Below, in pieces: positions 6,084-16,595 of a DNA stretch of 32,645 bases. The notes under the pieces were generated by a model. That model was not told the DNA's origin, did not search any database, and was given only the letters and a program-made list of their open reading frames with translations. Both the position numbers and the translations under genes were made by a program. The stretch is from Stappia sp. BW2 (lineage in GTDB: Bacteria > Pseudomonadota > Alphaproteobacteria > Rhizobiales > Stappiaceae), in the NCBI RefSeq assembly GCF_008107695.1, contig NZ_VIRG01000039.1, positions 1-32,645 on the forward strand. The letters run 5' to 3'. Each line of letters opens with the position of its first letter. The stretch's first letter is position 1.

Positions 6084-8021
6084 CTAGCCTCCGACAATCT
6101 GGCGGTAAATCTGCGGCAAGGCCTGTGTCAGCCTGTCCGGATGCGGGATCACGGCAAAACCGCCTTGCCCGAACAGCCGCGGGAACCAGGACTTTGCCGA
6201 TTTGTCGATGGTGACCCCAAAGACGGATTGGCCTGCCCGCCGGGCTTCCCGAACCGCCATCCTGGTGTCTTCGATGCCGTGCCGTCCTTCGTAATGATCG
6301 AGATCGTTGGGCTTGCCGTCGGTGATCACCAGAAGGAGTTTGCGTTTGCGCGACTGGGCCGCAAGGTCAGTGGTCACATGACGAATGGCCGCCCCCAGAC
6401 GCGTGTAGAAGCCGGGCCGCAGCGTGCCGATCCTTTGTTCGACAAGGGCACTCATCGGTTCGTTGAAGCCCTTGCAGGACTGAAGGTAGACGCGCTGCCG
6501 TTTCAGGGATGAGAAAGCGGTTATGGCGAAATCATCCCCGCAGGCATTCAGACCCCAGGCAAGAGCGGTCAAGGCTTCCCGTTCGATATCGATCACGGCG
6601 CGTCCGGTGACGGCGCTCTCGGTCGAGCGGGACACGTCAAGCAGGATGGAAACCGCAAGATCACGCGCTTCCGGACGGTTCTGCAGCCAGATCCGTTCCG
6701 AGCCGGTGCCACCGGCCATCCGCTCCGCTTCGGAGCGCACCGCGGCATCAAGATCCAGTCCGTCGCCTTCCAGGTGTCCGCGTGTCGTTACCCGGCCTGG
6801 CCGGAGGGCTTCGAACTGTTTCTTCACCGAGCGGATGCGCCGTTTTGCGACGTCATCCATTCCGGCAGATCCCTTTTCCGGATCCGCTTCCGCAGTGCTG
6901 GTCAGAACGCAGACGTGGTCCGCCAGATAGCGGCCACTGCGTGTGTCCCACTCCGGGTAGAGATGCCGTCCGGACAGTCTTTCGCGGTCGACATCTTCCG
7001 GAGCCAGGTCAAGATGCAGCTTCAGACGGGTTGCCGGTGCCTTTGAGATCTGGCCAAGGCCGATCTCCTCCTGATCGTCAGCCGCCTTCTTGGCGCTGTC
7101 ATGATCGTCGTCGTCGACACGGCGATTGAGATTGAGAAACTCTGCCCAGCTGAGAATGGCTTCGAATTTGTGCAGGATCAGGCTGTCCTTGCGTTCTGCC
7201 TGGTCTGCCTTGCGCCTGCGGGCGCGCACTGTCTTGCCGGTCGCGTCCTCTGGAGGACCGTCTGTCTCTCGGCTGTCGACTTCGTCTCCCGCGGAAAACA
7301 CAACTTCTCTGAGGTCCGGCCAGAGCGGCACCGGCCGGAGAGGACGGTATCCACGCGGGGCGGACACATCCTCGAATGACTTTCGATCGATCCGTTCCTG
7401 CAGGTCCAGGACATCGGGGGCAGGAGTTCCAGGGTCGCCCAACAAATGACGCACGAGCCTGTCGACCCTTGCTTCCATCTCCGGCAAGGGGGCTTTTGGT
7501 CTTGCCACCAGCACCTGTTGGCAAAGGGCGGTGTAGAGGTCCCGCAAGCCTGGAGCCTGGTCAAGTGTGTCCCGAACCATGGCGGATATTGCCCCGAGGG
7601 ACTGCAGATCCGCCCGGAGCGGGTCCGTTTCGGCGACATGGGCAGGTGCATGTGCCGCCAGCGCCGTTAACCAGACATAGAGGGCTGCATTCGCCTCCCG
7701 CGACGGGAACACCGCAAGGCTCGCCGGCAGTCTCAGGATCTCTCCATCGAAACTGGTTCGTGTCACGGTTTCGGCTTCCGTGCCGAGCCGCCTCAGAAAT
7801 CCGAGGCGGTGGCGCGAAACCTCCTGGGCGACCGGACGAAGCTCGACACTGTGAGTTCCCCCCAGTCCCCGGAAAAGGACAGCAAGCCGCCCGCCGACCT
7901 CATCGAGGCCGACCGCGGCTCCATGATGCACCTCGGGCGCATCCAGGCGGCTTGCAAACGCGTGCCACAGTTTCCCGATGGTTTCCTCGGGTTCCCATGG
8001 CTCGATGTCGATCTTGCCCAT
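6084..8021 (-). CDS. norD: NorD, von Willebrand factor A domain protein for NO reductase activation
   Basis: This is a 645-residue cytoplasmic protein. Its long N-terminal region is charged, with an acidic/basic low-complexity stretch around 255-320. The C-terminal third is a VWA domain with the MIDAS motif DVSRST (about residue 460), then TRLGAAIRHV and LLLVITDGKPND. With the AAA+ protein NorQ, NorD acts as a MoxR-VWA type chaperone thought to insert the non-heme iron (FeB) into NorB. I chose ATG 8021, 10 nt after the norQ stop, with GTGAGG about 8 nt upstream. The frame is open 13 codons further, but that would overlap norQ. Confidence 0.9.
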   Translation of the reverse strand: MGKIDIEPWEPEETIGKLWHAFASRLDAPEVHHGAAVGLDEVGGRLAVLFRGLGGTHSVELRPVAQEVSRHRLGFLRRLGTEAETVTRTSFDGEILRLPASLAVFPSREANAALYVWLTALAAHAPAHVAETDPLRADLQSLGAISAMVRDTLDQAPGLRDLYTALCQQVLVARPKAPLPEMEARVDRLVRHLLGDPGTPAPDVLDLQERIDRKSFEDVSAPRGYRPLRPVPLWPDLREVVFSAGDEVDSRETDGPPEDATGKTVRARRRKADQAERKDSLILHKFEAILSWAEFLNLNRRVDDDDHDSAKKAADDQEEIGLGQISKAPATRLKLHLDLAPEDVDRERLSGRHLYPEWDTRSGRYLADHVCVLTSTAEADPEKGSAGMDDVAKRRIRSVKKQFEALRPGRVTTRGHLEGDGLDLDAAVRSEAERMAGGTGSERIWLQNRPEARDLAVSILLDVSRSTESAVTGRAVIDIEREALTALAWGLNACGDDFAITAFSSLKRQRVYLQSCKGFNEPMSALVEQRIGTLRPGFYTRLGAAIRHVTTDLAAQSRKRKLLLVITDGKPNDLDHYEGRHGIEDTRMAVREARRAGQSVFGVTIDKSAKSWFPRLFGQGGFAVIPHPDRLTQALPQIYRQIVGG

Positions 8022-8031
8022 CGGTCTGGCC

Positions 8032-8847
8032 TCACCCAAACACGGCCGTGACAAGATCAAGGAGCCCGCGTTTCACGTCTTCATCGTCGGTCAACGGTTC
8101 GATCATAGCGGCTTCGATCGCCCTTCCGACAGGCATGCCCTGAGCAATCAGTGTTGCTGCATAGACGACCAGCCGGGTCGACACGCCTTCCTCAAGATCC
8201 TGGCCTTTCAGCGCCCTGAGTTTTCCGGCCAGACGCACCAGCGCGGCGGTCCGGTCGCGGTCGAGGCCACTTTCCTCGCAAACGACTTCGGTTTCCAGAT
8301 CCATTGGCGGGAAATCGAATTCAAGCGAGAGGAAACGCTGTCGGGTCGACGGTTTCAGGGTCTTCAGGATGTTCTGGTAGCCGGGATTGTAGGATGCGAC
8401 GAGCATGAAGCCCGGTGCTGCCACCAGTTCCTCGCCGGTCCTGTCGATCGGCAGGGTCCGGCGATCATCCGTAAGAGGATGCAGCACGACAGTCACATCC
8501 TTGCGGGCTTCCACAACCTCGTCGAGATAGCAGATTGCGCCCTCCCTTACGGCCCGGGTCAGCGGTCCGTCCATCCAGACCGTCTCGCCGCCCTTGAGAA
8601 GATACCGGCCGATCAGGTCGGCGGCGGCGAGGTCGTCATGACAGGCGACCGTATAAAGCTTGCGGCCGAGTTTTGCCGCCATGTGGGCGACGAAACGGGT
8701 CTTGCCGCAGCCGGTTGGGCCTTTCAGCAGAACCGGCAGCCCGTTCCTGTGCGCGGCTTCGAAGACGTCGCATTCGTCGCCTTGCGAGAGGTAGAAGGGG
8801 GCGAATGCCGCCCCCTTTTTGCTGGAGACACTTGCTTCCATGTCCAT
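8032..8847 (-). CDS. norQ: NorQ, MoxR-type AAA+ ATPase for NO reductase maturation
   Basis: About 270 residues. Walker A is GPTGCGKT (about 43-50), Walker B is AICYLDEV (about 107-114), and the sensor/arginine region contains [23 protein letters not shown], where NPGYQ..LK.S is typical of the NorQ/CbbQ/NirQ group. It forms a chaperone with NorD that activates NorCB. ATG 8847 overlaps the norB stop by one base (TGATG). A second ATG at 8841 has better spacing (8 nt) from GGCGGAG and may be the true start. Either choice changes the protein by only two residues. Confidence 0.92.
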   Translation of the reverse strand: MDMEASVSSKKGAAFAPFYLSQGDECDVFEAAHRNGLPVLLKGPTGCGKTRFVAHMAAKLGRKLYTVACHDDLAAADLIGRYLLKGGETVWMDGPLTRAVREGAICYLDEVVEARKDVTVVLHPLTDDRRTLPIDRTGEELVAAPGFMLVASYNPGYQNILKTLKPSTRQRFLSLEFDFPPMDLETEVVCEESGLDRDRTAALVRLAGKLRALKGQDLEEGVSTRLVVYAATLIAQGMPVGRAIEAAMIEPLTDDEDVKRGLLDLVTAVFG

Positions 8848-10217
8848 CACTCCGCCGGTGCGCCGGCTGCTTCACCCGGCTGGATGACTTCGCGGCGTGG
8901 GACCGCAACTGCGTAGATGAACAGCAGGGCCCCGAGTACGAAGGCTGCGCCTGCCCCGAACCGCATCCAGTAGAACACGGCCAGCTGGTCCTGAACGTCC
9001 ATGTAGTATTCGCCCATGACACGCTGCAGGTGGGTTTGCACCGTTCCGGCGAACGTCAGGACGAAGGTCATGAAGGACATGCCGCCGGCCATCAGCCAGA
9101 AGGACACCATATTGAGCACCTGGTTGTAGGGGTCCCGGCCACGCAGAAGGGGCATGGCGTAGGTAATGATTGCCAGGTTAAGGGAAACATAGGCACCGAA
9201 GAAGGCCAGGTGTCCGTGGGCGGCAGTGATCTGCGTGCCGTGGGTGTAGTAGTTCACGCCATGCAGGGTATGCAGGAAACCCCAGACGCCGGCGCCGAAG
9301 AAGGCGAGCGTGGCGCAACCGAGCGACCACAGCAGCGCGGCCTTGTTGGGGTGGTCGCGGCGGCCCTTCCAGACCATGACGAAGGCGAAGGCCATCATGG
9401 CGAAGAAGGGGATCACCTCCAGTGAGGAGAAGATCGAGCCGATCCACTGCCAGTATCCGGGAGTGCCGATCCAGTAATAGTGGTGACCGGTGCCCAGGAT
9501 GCCGGAGAACAGCGCGGCAGCGACGATGACATAGAGCCATTTTTCGATGACTTCGCGATCGACGCCTGTCAGCTTCAGCATCAGGTAGGCAAGGACCGAG
9601 GCCATGATCAGTTCCCAGACACCTTCGACCCACAGGTGCACGATGTTCCACCAGTACTGCTTGTCGAGCGAGAGATTGCTCGGATTGTAGAAACTGAACA
9701 GGAACAGGAGTGCCAGACCCCACAGGCCCAGAAGCAGGATGTTGGTGATCGCGGTCTTCTTGCCTTTCAGCACCGTCATGGTGATGTTGAACAGGAAGAT
9801 CAGCGCGGCAACGACGATGCCGACCTTGACCCATTTGGGCTGCTCGATGAACTCGCGGCCTTCCTTGCCCAGCAGCCAGTTGCCTTCAAACAGGTTGAAG
9901 ACATAGGTGAGAACAACGCCGAGCGTGCCGACCACCAGGATGATGAGCTGCAAGTAAGCAAGCTTGGTGGAATGGATTTCCCGTTCCGCTTCTTCGGGGA
10001 TCAGGAAATAGGCAGAGCCCATGAACCCGAGCAGAAGCCAGACGATCAGGCTGTTGGTGTGCAGCATCCGCACGATGTTGAAGGGGAGCAGCTCCGACAG
10101 AAAGTTCGGCGCCACATAGATGTAGCCTGCGAGCAGCCCGCCCAGAACCTGGACGGCGAACAGGCCCATTGCCACGGCGAAATACGCCAGGGCGACCTTT
10201 TGAGATTGGTATTTCAT
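8847..10217 (-). CDS. norB: Nitric oxide reductase large subunit NorB (cNOR)
   Basis: This is a 456-residue, twelve-helix heme-copper superfamily protein that reduces two NO to N2O at a heme b3-FeB site in the inner membrane. All metal ligands are in place: H53 and H336 for heme b, H334 for heme b3, and H194, H245, H246 for FeB, with the conserved glutamates E198 (VEGVWE) and E267 (SSLEVIP) near the site. It lacks the N-terminal quinol-binding extension of qNorB and has a NorC partner, so it is the cytochrome c-dependent form. It starts 24 nt after norC, with GAGGAAA as ribosome site. Confidence 0.97.
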   Translation of the reverse strand: MKYQSQKVALAYFAVAMGLFAVQVLGGLLAGYIYVAPNFLSELLPFNIVRMLHTNSLIVWLLLGFMGSAYFLIPEEAEREIHSTKLAYLQLIILVVGTLGVVLTYVFNLFEGNWLLGKEGREFIEQPKWVKVGIVVAALIFLFNITMTVLKGKKTAITNILLLGLWGLALLFLFSFYNPSNLSLDKQYWWNIVHLWVEGVWELIMASVLAYLMLKLTGVDREVIEKWLYVIVAAALFSGILGTGHHYYWIGTPGYWQWIGSIFSSLEVIPFFAMMAFAFVMVWKGRRDHPNKAALLWSLGCATLAFFGAGVWGFLHTLHGVNYYTHGTQITAAHGHLAFFGAYVSLNLAIITYAMPLLRGRDPYNQVLNMVSFWLMAGGMSFMTFVLTFAGTVQTHLQRVMGEYYMDVQDQLAVFYWMRFGAGAAFVLGALLFIYAVAVPRREVIQPGEAAGAPAE

Positions 10218-10241
10218 CTTGGGTTTCCTCAGCGTTCAAAA

Positions 10242-10694
10242 TCAGCCGGCGTCGTTCGGCGGCCAGTCCTGGGCGTCGATCTTGTCTGTCCAGATCAGGA
10301 AGTTGGTGAGATCGCGGATCTCTTCGTCCGTCAGGTGGAACTGCGGCATCTGGCGGCGGCCTTCGATGCCGGAGGGCTGGGATTCCATCCATCCTTTCAG
10401 GGTCTCGAAAGCCAGGTCAGGATCGTCAAGCACGCCCCAACGGGTCATCACGTTGCCGACTTCGGGTGCGAAATAGGCACCTTCGCCCAGGATCGTGTGA
10501 CAATTGATGCAGGCCTTGTCTTCCCAGACCCGTTTGCCTGCGGCAACGCTGTCGGTCAGCGTCGCCGCGTCTGTCGATGTGCTGGTGATGTAAAGGTGAC
10601 TGTGCACCGACAGCCCCACAAAGATGATGATGAAAAAAAGCGACCCGCCATAGAATATGTTTCGGGCCATGCTTTTGGTCATGACTTCGCGCAT
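10242..10694 (-). CDS. norC: Nitric oxide reductase cytochrome c subunit NorC
   Basis: This is a 150-residue protein with one N-terminal membrane anchor (about 12-33, NIFYGGSLFFIIIFVGLSV) and a periplasmic cytochrome c domain. Heme binds at C62-I-N-C65-H66, with M116 (RRQMPQF) the probable axial methionine. It passes electrons from soluble cytochromes or cupredoxins to NorB. It is first in the norCBQDEF operon. ATG 10694 lies 6 nt after GGAAAGGAG. A Dnr box 63 bp upstream fits control by NO. Confidence 0.95.
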   Translation of the reverse strand: MREVMTKSMARNIFYGGSLFFIIIFVGLSVHSHLYITSTSTDAATLTDSVAAGKRVWEDKACINCHTILGEGAYFAPEVGNVMTRWGVLDDPDLAFETLKGWMESQPSGIEGRRQMPQFHLTDEEIRDLTNFLIWTDKIDAQDWPPNDAG

Positions 10695-10756
10695 AGCGCG
10701 CTCCTTTCCCCGGAGTTGATCCTGCCGGGAGGGTGACAGCGCGCAGCCGCTTTTCC

Positions 10757-10770
10757 TTAACCAAAGTCAA
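10757..10770 (-). promoter_or_regulatory. Dnr/NnrR box of the norC promoter
   Basis: TTAACCAAAGTCAA on the plus strand (TTGACTTTGGTTAA on the minus) is one base from the full TTGAC-N4-GTCAA palindrome. Its centre is 69 bp from the norC start. With the usual -41.5 placement the transcript would begin near 10722, giving a 28-nt leader that includes the ribosome site. Confidence 0.75.
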
Positions 10771-10933
10771 GTGGACCTGAATGCAGTGCTGAGGACAGTG
10801 CAGTTCATGGATAAGAGGGAAGGACGAAGCGCCGGATGCAGCCCTAAAGTGCAAGACCCCTGCGACAATTGTGTCGTTTTGCAGAGGGTAAGGCGCTTAT
10901 TTATTCAATGAAGTCATATACTTATAAGAATAA

Positions 10934-12820
<1,887 letters not shown>

Positions 12821-12830
12821 CATCCAGCCC

Positions 12831-12860
12831 GGAGAGGCGGACCACCGCCTCTCCCTTTTT
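12831..12860 (+). terminator. Hairpin terminator after nirS
   Basis: GGAGAGGCGG (12831-12840) pairs perfectly with CCGCCTCTCC (12845-12854) across an ACCA loop, and CTTTTTCTTTCTTT follows. It begins 10 bp after the nirS stop. It looks like an intrinsic terminator that some transcripts read through into nirE, since no promoter is evident before nirE. It would also protect the 3' end of nirS mRNA. Confidence 0.88.
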
Positions 12861-12891
12861 CTTTCTTTCATACCGCCTGCAGGAGCAAATG

Positions 12892-13695
12892 ATGAAACAG
12901 CCAGGTAAGGTCTATCTGATCGGAGCAGGCCCCGGAGACCCGGAGCTTCTGACACTCAAGGCCCTGCGTATGCTCCAGGAAGCGGATGCCGTTGTATTCG
13001 ACCGGCTGGTTTCGCCGGAAATCCTATCGTTGGCACCGTACACCGCCCTGCAGGTCCCGGTAGGAAAATCACCCGACAATCATCCGGTTCCGCAGGAGAG
13101 GATCAACGAGATCCTGGAAGAACTGGCCCTGGAAGGCATGACTGTCGCCCGCCTAAAAGGCGGCGATCCGCTGATTTTTGGCCGAGGCTCGGAAGAAGCC
13201 AAACACCTGATGTCACGTGGAATTGCGGTCGAATACGCGCCAGGCATTACCGCCGCCCAGGGCGCGGCCTGTGTCACGGGTGTGCCACTCACCCATCGCG
13301 GTCTGGCAACTGGAGTTCGCTACGTGACCGGTCACCGGCAGGCGAACGGGTTTCTCGATCTCGATTGGAAAAGCCTCGCCTGCGAAGACACCACGCTGGT
13401 TGTTTACATGGGCGTTGCCAACATCGGGCAGATTGCCATGCGCCTGATTGCCGAGGGACTGAGCGGGACAACCCCCGTACTTGCCATCGCAAACGCGACG
13501 ACGCCGCGGGAAACCAGGCTCTATTCCGAACTCGACAGGATTGCGATCGATGTTCGCGACGCCAGGCTCAAGGCACCTGTGCTGTTTGTAGTCGGCAAAG
13601 TCGTGACCCTGAGTGCCGAATGGCCAGCAACAACCTTTGACGCCATGCTCAGTACCGTGGACAGCGGCACGGCCGGAAGGCTGGTCAATGCTTAA
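12892..13695 (+). CDS. nirE: Uroporphyrinogen-III C-methyltransferase NirE
   Basis: This is a 267-residue SAM-dependent methyltransferase (SUMT). It has the family motifs VYLIGAGPGDPELLTLKALR at the N-terminus, VFDRLVSPE, ARLKGGDPLIFGRGSEE and PGITAAQGAACVTGVPLTHRG. It makes precorrin-2 from uroporphyrinogen III, the entry to siroheme and heme d1. It is the short stand-alone form, without the CysG dehydrogenase/ferrochelatase domain. Of two adjacent ATGs, the one at 12892 has AGGAG 6 nt upstream; the one at 12889 is too close. Its 3' end overlaps nirC by 8 bp. Confidence 0.93.
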   Translation: MKQPGKVYLIGAGPGDPELLTLKALRMLQEADAVVFDRLVSPEILSLAPYTALQVPVGKSPDNHPVPQERINEILEELALEGMTVARLKGGDPLIFGRGSEEAKHLMSRGIAVEYAPGITAAQGAACVTGVPLTHRGLATGVRYVTGHRQANGFLDLDWKSLACEDTTLVVYMGVANIGQIAMRLIAEGLSGTTPVLAIANATTPRETRLYSELDRIAIDVRDARLKAPVLFVVGKVVTLSAEWPATTFDAMLSTVDSGTAGRLVNA

Positions 13696-14005
13696 GACAT
13701 TGCTCACGATTGCCTTTTGTCTTCTGGCCATCACCAGCCTTGCGCTAGCCGAAGAACAGGGCACTCCGGCGGCGCTGGTCAATCTGGTGCGCCAGGACTG
13801 CGGGTCATGCCACGGCATGACGCTGAAAGGCGGACTCGGTCCCGATATTCGGCCCGACGCACTTGGCCACTACGACATCGATACCCTGTCCACAGTGGTT
13901 CTGGACGGCATCCCGAAAACGGCAATGCCTCCCTGGCGCCCGATCCTGAGCGAGGCCGACGCGAGGAAAATTGCCGAATATCTTTTGAAGGGAGACACGA
14001 AATGA
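13688..14005 (+). CDS. nirC: NirC, small periplasmic c-type cytochrome
   Basis: This is a 105-residue protein. A signal peptide (about 1-21, ending SLALA) is followed by a single cytochrome c domain with C38-G-S-C41-H42 and a probable methionine ligand in TAMPPW. NirC (cytochrome c55X) can donate electrons to NirS and takes part in heme d1 maturation. ATG 13688 overlaps the end of nirE by 8 bp, and its stop overlaps the nirF start (ATGA), pointing to tight translational coupling. Confidence 0.9.
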   Translation: MLKTLLTIAFCLLAITSLALAEEQGTPAALVNLVRQDCGSCHGMTLKGGLGPDIRPDALGHYDIDTLSTVVLDGIPKTAMPPWRPILSEADARKIAEYLLKGDTK

Positions 14006-15150
14006 AGTGGCTATACGGAGCCGTTTTGGCGGCCATGTTGACCGGCACCGCTCAGGCGCAGTCGGTCGTTGCCACCGGCGATCTCGGTCTCGTCGTCGAA
14101 CGGGGGAGCGGGTCGCTGTTGCTGGTCGATCAGTCCGACCGCGCGTCCCTGACACGGATCAAGGGCCTTGGCGATCTGTCCCACGCCAGCCTGGTCTATT
14201 CGCCGGACGAACGCTTTGCCTATGTCTTCGGGCGTGATGGCGGCCTTACCAAGGTTGACCTTGTCGAGAAACGGATAGCAAAGCGCGTTTTACAATCCGG
14301 AAACGCCATCGGCGGAGCCATTTCGGACGACGGCTCGCTGGTTGCCGTTTCAAATTATGAGCCCGGTGGCGTGCGCATCTTCGATGCCGAGACGCTGGAG
14401 ATGGTGGCAGATATTCCGACGGGCTCGAAGACAATCGGTCTTGTCGATGCGCCCGGCAAACGCTTCGTCTTCACCCTGTGGGATGCGGGCGAAACCTGGA
14501 TTGCGGATCTCAACACCGAAGAACCGAAAATTACCAGGATCACCGGCATGGGCAACAACCCTTATGACGCCCTGATCACTGGTGACGGCCGTCTCTACAT
14601 CACCGGCCTGTTCGGCGAAGACGGACTGACCGCACTCGACCTGTGGCAGGAAGATCCCGAGCCGATCCGGGTTCTGCCCGGATACGGCCGCGGAAAAGCG
14701 GAACTGCCGGTCTACAAGATGCCGCACCTGGAAGGCTGGGCACGTGCCGGCCAGGAGTTTGTCCTGCCCGCTGTCGGGCACCACGAGGTTCTGTGGGTCG
14801 ACGGAGACACGCTCGCCGAAACCGGACGCACCAGAACCCATGGCCAGCCGGTCTTTGCCATGGCGAGACCTGATGGCCGCCAGGTCTGGGTAAACTTCGC
14901 ACATCCGCTCAATAACACCATCCAGGTGATCGACACGGTCACGAAGCAGGTGGTGCACGAGTTCAAACCCGGCCCTGCCGTCCTGCACATGGAATTCACG
15001 CCGCGCGGCAACGAGGTCTGGATCTCGGTGCGCGATGCCGGCAAGGTAATGATCTACGACACCCGGACCTTCGAGAAGACAGGCGAAATCGACGCCGAAA
15101 GCCCGTCCGGCATCTTCTTTACAGCCCGGGCTCACAGGACGGGGTTGTGA
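14002..15150 (+). CDS. nirF: NirF, heme d1 biosynthesis protein
   Basis: This is a 382-residue periplasmic beta-propeller protein related to the d1 domain of NirS but without a cytochrome c part. A signal peptide is evident (about 1-19, AAMLTGTAQAQ), with no lipobox cysteine, so unlike the Pseudomonas protein it is probably soluble. Propeller repeats include YSPDERFAYVFGRDGGLTKVDL and ISDDGSLVAVSNYEPGGVRIFD. NirF is required for a late step of heme d1 formation and binds d1-type hemes; its exact reaction is not firmly settled. It overlaps nirC by 4 bp and is followed after 3 nt by nirDL. Confidence 0.92.
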   Translation: MKWLYGAVLAAMLTGTAQAQSVVATGDLGLVVERGSGSLLLVDQSDRASLTRIKGLGDLSHASLVYSPDERFAYVFGRDGGLTKVDLVEKRIAKRVLQSGNAIGGAISDDGSLVAVSNYEPGGVRIFDAETLEMVADIPTGSKTIGLVDAPGKRFVFTLWDAGETWIADLNTEEPKITRITGMGNNPYDALITGDGRLYITGLFGEDGLTALDLWQEDPEPIRVLPGYGRGKAELPVYKMPHLEGWARAGQEFVLPAVGHHEVLWVDGDTLAETGRTRTHGQPVFAMARPDGRQVWVNFAHPLNNTIQVIDTVTKQVVHEFKPGPAVLHMEFTPRGNEVWISVRDAGKVMIYDTRTFEKTGEIDAESPSGIFFTARAHRTGL

Positions 15151-15153
15151 GCC

Positions 15154-16143
15154 ATGACAAGCCTCATCGATCCGTTCGACCTGACCCTGCTCGATAGTTG
15201 GCAACGGGACTTCCCGTTGGTTCCGAGACCTTTCGAAATCATCGCTGCCGCTGCGAACTGCCCCGAGGATGACGTTATCGGGCGGTTGAAAGATATGGCC
15301 GCGACCGGCCGGATCACCCGTGTTGGGGCCACCTGCGCACCCAACACGGTTTCGGCTAGCACGCTTGCGGCCATGTCGGTGCCACACGACCGCATCGAGG
15401 ATGTTGCCGCAATCGTCGGCGCGCAGCCGGGCATCAATCATTCGTACCTGCGGGAGAATTACCGGAACCTCTGGTTCGTTGCCACCGGCCCGGACCGGGA
15501 CCACGTCAACGAGGTTCTCGACACCATTCGGAGACAGACGAATCTTGCCGTTCTGGATCTTCCGATTGTCCGTCCGTTCAACATAGACTTGGGCTTCAGC
15601 TTGAACGGCGACCCGGGCCGGCCACCAGTGCCCCGGCCGGTCCGGTTGGAGCAACTGCAGGAGGGTGACGATGACCTCCTGCAGGCTCTGACCACGGGAC
15701 TGCCCCTTTGTCGGCGGCCTTACCTGCGTATTGCGGAGGACCTCGGCCGGACGGAAGAGGCCATACTGGACAGGATCGAGGATCTGCTCGAGGCGGGCAT
15801 AATTTCCCGATTTGGCGTGATTGTGCGTCACCGTGCCCTGGGGTGGCGCGCGAACGCCATGGTCGTCTGGGATATCGAGCCGGACCGGATCACCTCGGCG
15901 GGCCCGGCTCTTGCGGCGCATCCGGGCGTAACCCTGTGTTATGAACGCCGGCCCGTGGCGGGCGTCTGGCCCTATCGGCTTTACTGCATGATCCACGGCC
16001 GGAGCCGATCGCAGGCGCTGGATGTGCTCATTCAGGCATCACGCCTGCCGGAGGTCGCGGACGTGAGACATGACGTTCTCTTCTCCACCCGCTGCTTCAA
16101 GCAGACAGGTGCAATGATCTCTCGCCAGGGAGTTGCGGCATGA
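15154..16143 (+). CDS. nirD: NirDL fusion, siroheme decarboxylase subunits
   Basis: This 329-residue protein consists of two AsnC/Lrp-like halves, NirD-like (about 1-150) and NirL-like (about 170-325), in one chain. In other organisms these are separate proteins of about 150-170 residues. The NirD half has NHSYLRENYRNLWFVATGP. The NirL half has CYERRPVAGVWPYRLYCMIHG and DVLFSTRCFKQTG. The complex decarboxylates siroheme to 12,18-didecarboxysiroheme in heme d1 synthesis, in the cytoplasm. The winged-helix portions are relics and do not indicate DNA binding. Its stop overlaps the nirG start. Confidence 0.9.
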   Translation: MTSLIDPFDLTLLDSWQRDFPLVPRPFEIIAAAANCPEDDVIGRLKDMAATGRITRVGATCAPNTVSASTLAAMSVPHDRIEDVAAIVGAQPGINHSYLRENYRNLWFVATGPDRDHVNEVLDTIRRQTNLAVLDLPIVRPFNIDLGFSLNGDPGRPPVPRPVRLEQLQEGDDDLLQALTTGLPLCRRPYLRIAEDLGRTEEAILDRIEDLLEAGIISRFGVIVRHRALGWRANAMVVWDIEPDRITSAGPALAAHPGVTLCYERRPVAGVWPYRLYCMIHGRSRSQALDVLIQASRLPEVADVRHDVLFSTRCFKQTGAMISRQGVAA

Positions 16144-16595
16144 CCCGGGACCTGTCTCCTCTCGAACGGACCCTGATCAACCGTCTGCAGGACGATCTGC
16201 CACTGGCCCCGCAACCTTTTCAGGAACTGGCGCAGGAGCTGGACCTGAGTGAAGAGGAGGTTGCCGGACATATCCGGACCTTGCGCGACGACGGCTTGCT
16301 GACGCGGTTCGGTCCGTTTTTCGATGCGAAAGCCCTGGGCGGCGCTTTTTGCCTCTGCGCCATTGCTGTGCCGCCGGAGAGATTTGAAGAGGTCTTAACC
16401 AAAGTCAATGCCTACCCCGAGGTCGCCCATAACTATGAACGGGATCACAAGCTGAACATGTGGTTCGTCCTGGCAACGGAAAGTCAGGCCGCAATTTCGG
16501 CAACAGCCGAAGCAATCGAGCGCGACACAGGTTTGCCCGTGCTTCTGTTTCCGAAGGAACGCGAGTTTTTCATAGGATTTCGGGTGAACGCATGA
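16140..16595 (+). CDS. nirG: NirG, siroheme decarboxylase subunit
   Basis: This is a 151-residue AsnC/Lrp-like protein. It has an N-terminal winged helix (about 5-60, ELDLSEEEVAGHIRTLRDDGLLTRFG) and an RAM-like domain with AHNYERDHKLNMWFVLATE. The last motif resembles that of NirD, so NirG pairs structurally with the NirD half of the fusion. It acts with NirDL and NirH in siroheme decarboxylation. Both ends overlap neighbours by 4 bp. A Dnr-box-like sequence lies inside the gene (16395-16408). Confidence 0.9.
   Translation: MTRDLSPLERTLINRLQDDLPLAPQPFQELAQELDLSEEEVAGHIRTLRDDGLLTRFGPFFDAKALGGAFCLCAIAVPPERFEEVLTKVNAYPEVAHNYERDHKLNMWFVLATESQAAISATAEAIERDTGLPVLLFPKEREFFIGFRVNA
16395..16408. promoter_or_regulatory. 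Dnr-box-like sequence inside nirG
   Basis: TTAACCAAAGTCAA here is identical at all 14 positions to the box before norC. It codes for residues in EVLTKVNAYPE of NirG, so it may be coincidence. If used, it could drive nirH and later genes. I consider it unproven. Confidence 0.25.

Noticed and set aside
8841..8850. GTG at 8850 as the norQ start
   Set aside because: It has no spacing to a ribosome site and lies before the norB stop. The ATGs at 8847 or 8841 are better.
9480..10736. Long plus-strand open frame of 418 codons opposite norB/norC
   Set aside because: It is the mirror of norB and norC, which have full metal-ligand sets. High GC makes long antisense frames common, and the translation is low-complexity without family motifs.
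14350..15996. Minus-strand open frame of 548 codons across nirF and nirDL
   Set aside because: It spans two well-supported genes and their junction and shows no recognisable domain.
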